DNA of 8,159 nt from an uncultured Rhodoluna sp. (GTDB taxonomy: Bacteria; Actinomycetota; Actinomycetes; Actinomycetales; Microbacteriaceae): contig CALDKR010000259.1 in assembly GCA_937898095.1 (NCBI GenBank), forward strand, positions 1 through 8,159. Direction: 5' to 3'. A model generated the notes under the pieces. The model was given only the letters and a program-made list of their open reading frames with translations. It made no database searches and was not told the DNA's origin. Below, in pieces: positions 5,846 through 8,159 of this stretch (within the stretch, counting starts at the first letter, position 1; each line of letters opens with the position of its first letter). The translations under genes and the position numbers were made by a program.

Positions 5846-7251
5846 CAGGCATACTCCTCTGAGTGAATTCGCGATGGCTCGGCGCCAGCGCGAAGAGCAG
5901 ACTTGACAACCTGCTCGGTCCAAATTTGTGGGCCACAAACAAACACGTCTGATTCTGAAACCCATGGGGCCATCAGGGTTAGTCGCGCCTGATCAGGCTG
6001 GTCGGTTCCGTTGGCGCTCATCCATGATGAATTGCTGGCGCGAGGGCCGGCGAGCACAAACAGGCGGTGACCGCGAATGCGGCAGATTTCGCGCATTTCG
6101 GCCAACAGGCTGGCGTCGTTTTCGTTGCGAACACGATAGATCACGGTGACATCGCCAGGGCGGGCGACGATTGATTCGGCTAACGCACGCACCGGCGGAA
6201 TGCCAATGCCGGCGGCAACCAAAACAACCTTTTCGCGACTGCGACGCTCTTCGGTGAACACACCGTATGGCCCTTCTAGAACCACACGAGTGCCCGGCTT
6301 GATTTGCTGAAGCAGTGCGGTGTCATCACCTCGGTTGCCGATGGTGAAGCGAATGGTCGAGTCGGTTGGGGTGGCCGAAATCGAGAACGGGTGCGCACGC
6401 CACCACTGAGTCGGGGTCATCACGCGAAGCACAAAGAATTGCCCAGACTGAGCGCCCAGTTTCGAAAGATTGCGGCCTGAGATCGAAATCGAAACTGTGT
6501 CAGATGATTCACGCACAACTGATGAAACGCGAGTCTTCATTGCAAGGGCCGCAACCAGCGGCTTCAAAACGCGATACCAAATTATGTTGCCGGCAACGAA
6601 TAGATAGAGAGTGACCCAAAAGATGGTCTGCACTGGCTTGCCGGCAATGTCACTGCCGGTGCTGAAGATGTGCGGCACAGCCACAAGAACCGATGCATAT
6701 GAAAGCAAGTGCACTAAGAACCAGGCCTCATAGCTCATTTTGCGGCGAGCAAAGTTGAGCGAAGTCACGACCACCAACACCATCAGCAACAGACCAATGG
6801 TTGCGGTGAGCATGTCAGGAACATCGGTGATTAGCCACCACCAAGTGGCGATAACGTTTTTGCCTTCGGTGATGGCGAAGCTAATTAGCGAGGCTAAAAA
6901 GTGAGCGACGATGAAATAGAGCACTGGCTTGCCAAGTTTTTTGTGCGCCAGGGTTGCGCGGTCGTGGCCATAAAACTTGTCAATCCATGGCACGCGAGCC
7001 ACCAAAAGCATGTGGATCAAAAGCAAGTCGGTGCCGATTAGTGAAGAGAGGCGACTGATTGCGTTGAGTGTGGTCGGAACGTCTTTGAAGTTTGCAGCGC
7101 CACCGTCGAGCAAGAACATCACGGTGACGGCGACAACCGAAGCCCAAGCGAGACCCTCGATGACATCTTGGGCTCGTTTGATTTCGACTAACTTTTTGCT
7201 GCCCAGGCGCACTGTGGCGGCGGGCTTGGTTAGCACTAGCTGGTTGGTCAT
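5842..7251 (-). CDS. NOX/ferric-reductase-like transmembrane flavocytochrome
   Basis: The protein is 469 aa. Six hydrophobic helices lie at about 33-49, 67-87, 108-127, 146-165, 174-195 and 207-227. H103/H117 and H181/H194 are spaced 14 and 13 residues apart, as in the bis-heme helices of NOX2 and ferric reductases. The cytoplasmic half is a ferredoxin-NADP reductase module. It has an FAD site with HPFSIS (287-292) and EGPYG (326-330), and a nicotinamide site with AAGIGIPPVRAL (346-357) and VCGP (438-441). The chain ends in EEYAW, with a terminal Trp where related reductases carry an aromatic residue over the flavin. The expected role is to oxidise cytosolic NAD(P)H and pass electrons through FAD and two b hemes to the outer face. 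It is the first gene of the flavin operon and overlaps the next gene by 4 bp (GTGA). NADH versus NADPH preference and the final acceptor (ferric iron, quinone, oxygen or another protein) cannot be read from the sequence. Confidence 0.92.
   Translation of the reverse strand: MTNQLVLTKPAATVRLGSKKLVEIKRAQDVIEGLAWASVVAVTVMFLLDGGAANFKDVPTTLNAISRLSSLIGTDLLLIHMLLVARVPWIDKFYGHDRATLAHKKLGKPVLYFIVAHFLASLISFAITEGKNVIATWWWLITDVPDMLTATIGLLLMVLVVVTSLNFARRKMSYEAWFLVHLLSYASVLVAVPHIFSTGSDIAGKPVQTIFWVTLYLFVAGNIIWYRVLKPLVAALAMKTRVSSVVRESSDTVSISISGRNLSKLGAQSGQFFVLRVMTPTQWWRAHPFSISATPTDSTIRFTIGNRGDDTALLQQIKPGTRVVLEGPYGVFTEERRSREKVVLVAAGIGIPPVRALAESIVARPGDVTVIYRVRNENDASLLAEMREICRIRGHRLFVLAGPRASNSSWMSANGTDQPDQARLTLMAPWVSESDVFVCGPQIWTEQVVKSALRAGAEPSRIHSEEYAW
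5854..5860 (-). promoter_or_regulatory. Strong ribosome binding site for the secreted FMN-binding gene
   Basis: On the minus strand AGAGGAG lies 8 nt before GTG 5845, within the last codons of the reductase gene. It is the best Shine-Dalgarno match seen in the window and decides the GTG start, 120 bp inside the longest open frame. Confidence 0.8.
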
Positions 7252-7287
7252 GGCTTCAGTCTGGTTTTGAAGTCTGGGAACATTCTG

Positions 7288-7313
7288 AATATAGCCTGCA
7301 AGCCTCTTGGCAA
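7288..7313 (-). promoter_or_regulatory. Candidate promoter of the flavin electron-transfer operon
   Basis: On the minus strand TTGCCA (7308-7313, 5 of 6 to TTGACA) is followed by TATATT (7288-7293), with a short 14-bp spacer. The leader to ATG 7251 would be about 30 nt. Unlike the neighbouring genes, no TAnnnT hexamer sits 6 nt from this start, so the mRNA probably has a leader. The short spacer lowers confidence in the -35 box. Confidence 0.35.
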
Positions 7314-7365
7314 TTTGTTATCGCGTTTGGCTCACGGTCGAAACATCCACGCAACAAGCGGCTCG

Positions 7366-7371
7366 TAATTT
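7366..7371 (+). promoter_or_regulatory. Candidate -10 element for leaderless ATP-grasp gene
   Basis: TAATTT is followed by CTGAGT (6 nt) and ATG 7378. No Shine-Dalgarno sequence is present. The spacing is the same as at trhO and the M13 peptidase gene. The 126-bp divergent spacer 7252-7377 holds this element and the operon promoter, and no other clear motif was seen in it. Confidence 0.45.
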
Positions 7372-7377
7372 CTGAGT

Positions 7378-8109
7378 ATGGGAGATCTATTCGATCAATA
7401 CCCGGTTTCAGATGCGGCCAAATCCGGGGGCAAGCAAGTCGCTTTTGATGAGATGTTTGCGGCGGGTGGCAAGCCTCGCCCGAGCTATCGCAAGATTCAC
7501 GAGGCACTCGCCAAAATGACGCAGGATGAACTGCGTGGCCGAACCGAGGCACTCGCCAGTTCTTACCTTGCTCAGGGCGTCACCTTTGACTTTGCTGGCG
7601 AAGAACGACCTTTTCCGCTCGATGCCGTTCCGCGAGTAATCGAGCGCACTGAATGGAATCAGCTAGAGGCCGGAATCAAACAGCGCGTTCGAGTGCTCGA
7701 GGCTTTTTTGGCCGATGTCTATGGCCAGCAAAACGCAATTCGCGACGGTGTTGTGCCAGCAGCGTTGGTTGCATCGTCGGCGCATTTTCACAGAGCAGCC
7801 CACGGAATAGACCCGGCAAACGGTGTGCGCGTGCAGGTCAGTGGCATCGACCTAATTCGCGATTCGGCCGGTGATTGGCGAGTGCTTGAAGACAACGTGC
7901 GCGTGCCGTCAGGTGTTTCATACGTTATTTCAAACCGCCGTGTTATGGCCCAGACTCTGCCCGAGCTTTTTCAGCAGATGCGCATTCAGCCGGTCGGAGA
8001 GTATCCGAACCGCCTTCTGGCAGCACTTCGCGCGGCCGCGCCAGCGGGCGTGACCGACCCAACCGTTGTTGTGTTGACCCCAGGTGTTTATAACAGTGCC
8101 TATTTCTAA
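7378..8109 (+). CDS. Circularly permuted ATP-grasp protein, N-terminal half, cut by an in-frame stop
   Basis: The open frame gives 243 aa and recognisably belongs to the DUF404/DUF407 circularly permuted ATP-grasp family (CP_ATPgrasp_2 type), whose members are usually about 480-560 aa. Visible family segments are AFDEMFAAGGKPRPSYRKIH (22-41), the QGVTFDF region (66-72), the FPLDAVPRVI segment (79-88), DGVVPAALV (123-131), the VSGIDLIRD stretch, VLEDNVRVPSGVSYVISNRR, and VVVLTPGVYNSAYF (230-243). Family members continue after AYF with an acidic residue and a segment like HxxLAxxMGVELVEGRDL. Here TAA stands at that position and the remainder follows in the same frame. The family is predicted to form amide or peptide bonds and often neighbours alpha-E (DUF403) and transglutaminase-like genes, which would lie beyond the right edge. 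A 243-aa product would lack the C-terminal half, so activity as truncated is unlikely. Confidence 0.85.
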   Translation: MGDLFDQYPVSDAAKSGGKQVAFDEMFAAGGKPRPSYRKIHEALAKMTQDELRGRTEALASSYLAQGVTFDFAGEERPFPLDAVPRVIERTEWNQLEAGIKQRVRVLEAFLADVYGQQNAIRDGVVPAALVASSAHFHRAAHGIDPANGVRVQVSGIDLIRDSAGDWRVLEDNVRVPSGVSYVISNRRVMAQTLPELFQQMRIQPVGEYPNRLLAALRAAAPAGVTDPTVVVLTPGVYNSAYF

Positions 8110-8159
8110 CACACGCTGCTTGCTCGACTTATGGGCCTCGAGCTGGTCGAGGGGCGTGA
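8107..8159 (+). pseudogene. In-frame continuation of the ATP-grasp gene after TAA
   Basis: After TAA 8107-8109 the same frame reads HTLLARLMGLELVEGR and continues into an incomplete GA codon at the window end, matching the family sequence that normally follows NSAYF. A single-base change (GAA to TAA) would account for the interruption. The gene continues beyond the window, so it cannot be seen whether other disruptions follow. Confidence 0.8.

Noticed and set aside
5846..5965. A 40-codon N-terminal extension of the secreted FMN-binding protein
   Set aside because: It lies wholly inside the reductase gene in another frame, has a Cys/Arg/Trp-rich non-signal composition, and GTG 5845 has a strong ribosome binding site and a signal peptide.
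7256..7552. Minus-strand open frame spanning the divergent spacer and the ATP-grasp start
   Set aside because: It has no recognisable domain, a Cys/Pro/His-scattered composition, and would cover the promoters of both neighbouring genes.
8107..8109. The TAA as evidence of an alternative genetic code
   Set aside because: TAA ends the secreted protein gene, the first FMN-binding gene and apbE at the expected family lengths, so it acts as a stop here.

Overview
The window looks like chromosomal DNA of a moderate-GC actinobacterium, most likely a small-genome Microbacteriaceae-type lineage. This is inferred from the protein families, the mixed codon use, the GTG and TTG starts and the apparently leaderless promoters. 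No marker gene fixes the taxon. There is no RNA gene, insertion sequence, CRISPR array or prophage gene.

Layout from left to right. Positions 1-193 are AT-richer and hold the leader of a secreted protein of unknown function (194-853, +). A perfect 18-bp inverted repeat at 931-975 forms a bidirectional terminator shared with the convergent trhO gene (987-1898, -), a rhodanese-type tRNA uridine hydroxylase. From a 76-bp divergent spacer, an M13 zinc metallopeptidase runs rightwards (1975-3948, +). Its stop codon directly abuts the stop of the next leftward operon.

The core of the window is a compact four-gene minus-strand operon (7251 down to 3949). In order it encodes a six-helix NOX/ferric-reductase-like membrane flavocytochrome, a secreted FMN-binding-domain protein with a long Ser/Thr-rich linker, a second membrane-anchored FMN-binding protein, and an ApbE-family FMN transferase. 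The genes overlap by 4 bp, overlap by 14 bp, and are separated by 12 bp. The arrangement suggests an extracytosolic flavin electron-transfer chain: NAD(P)H is oxidised inside, electrons cross two hemes, and covalently flavinylated FMN domains outside receive them. The terminal acceptor is not visible.

Divergent from this operon lies a gene for a circularly permuted ATP-grasp protein (from 7378, +). Its frame is interrupted by TAA at 8107-8109, where the family normally continues, and coding-like sequence resumes in the same frame to the window edge. This is a nonsense mutation, a sequencing error, or much less likely recoding.

Three genes (trhO, the peptidase and the ATP-grasp gene) each have a TAnnnT hexamer followed by exactly 6 nt and then the start codon, the arrangement expected of leaderless transcripts.
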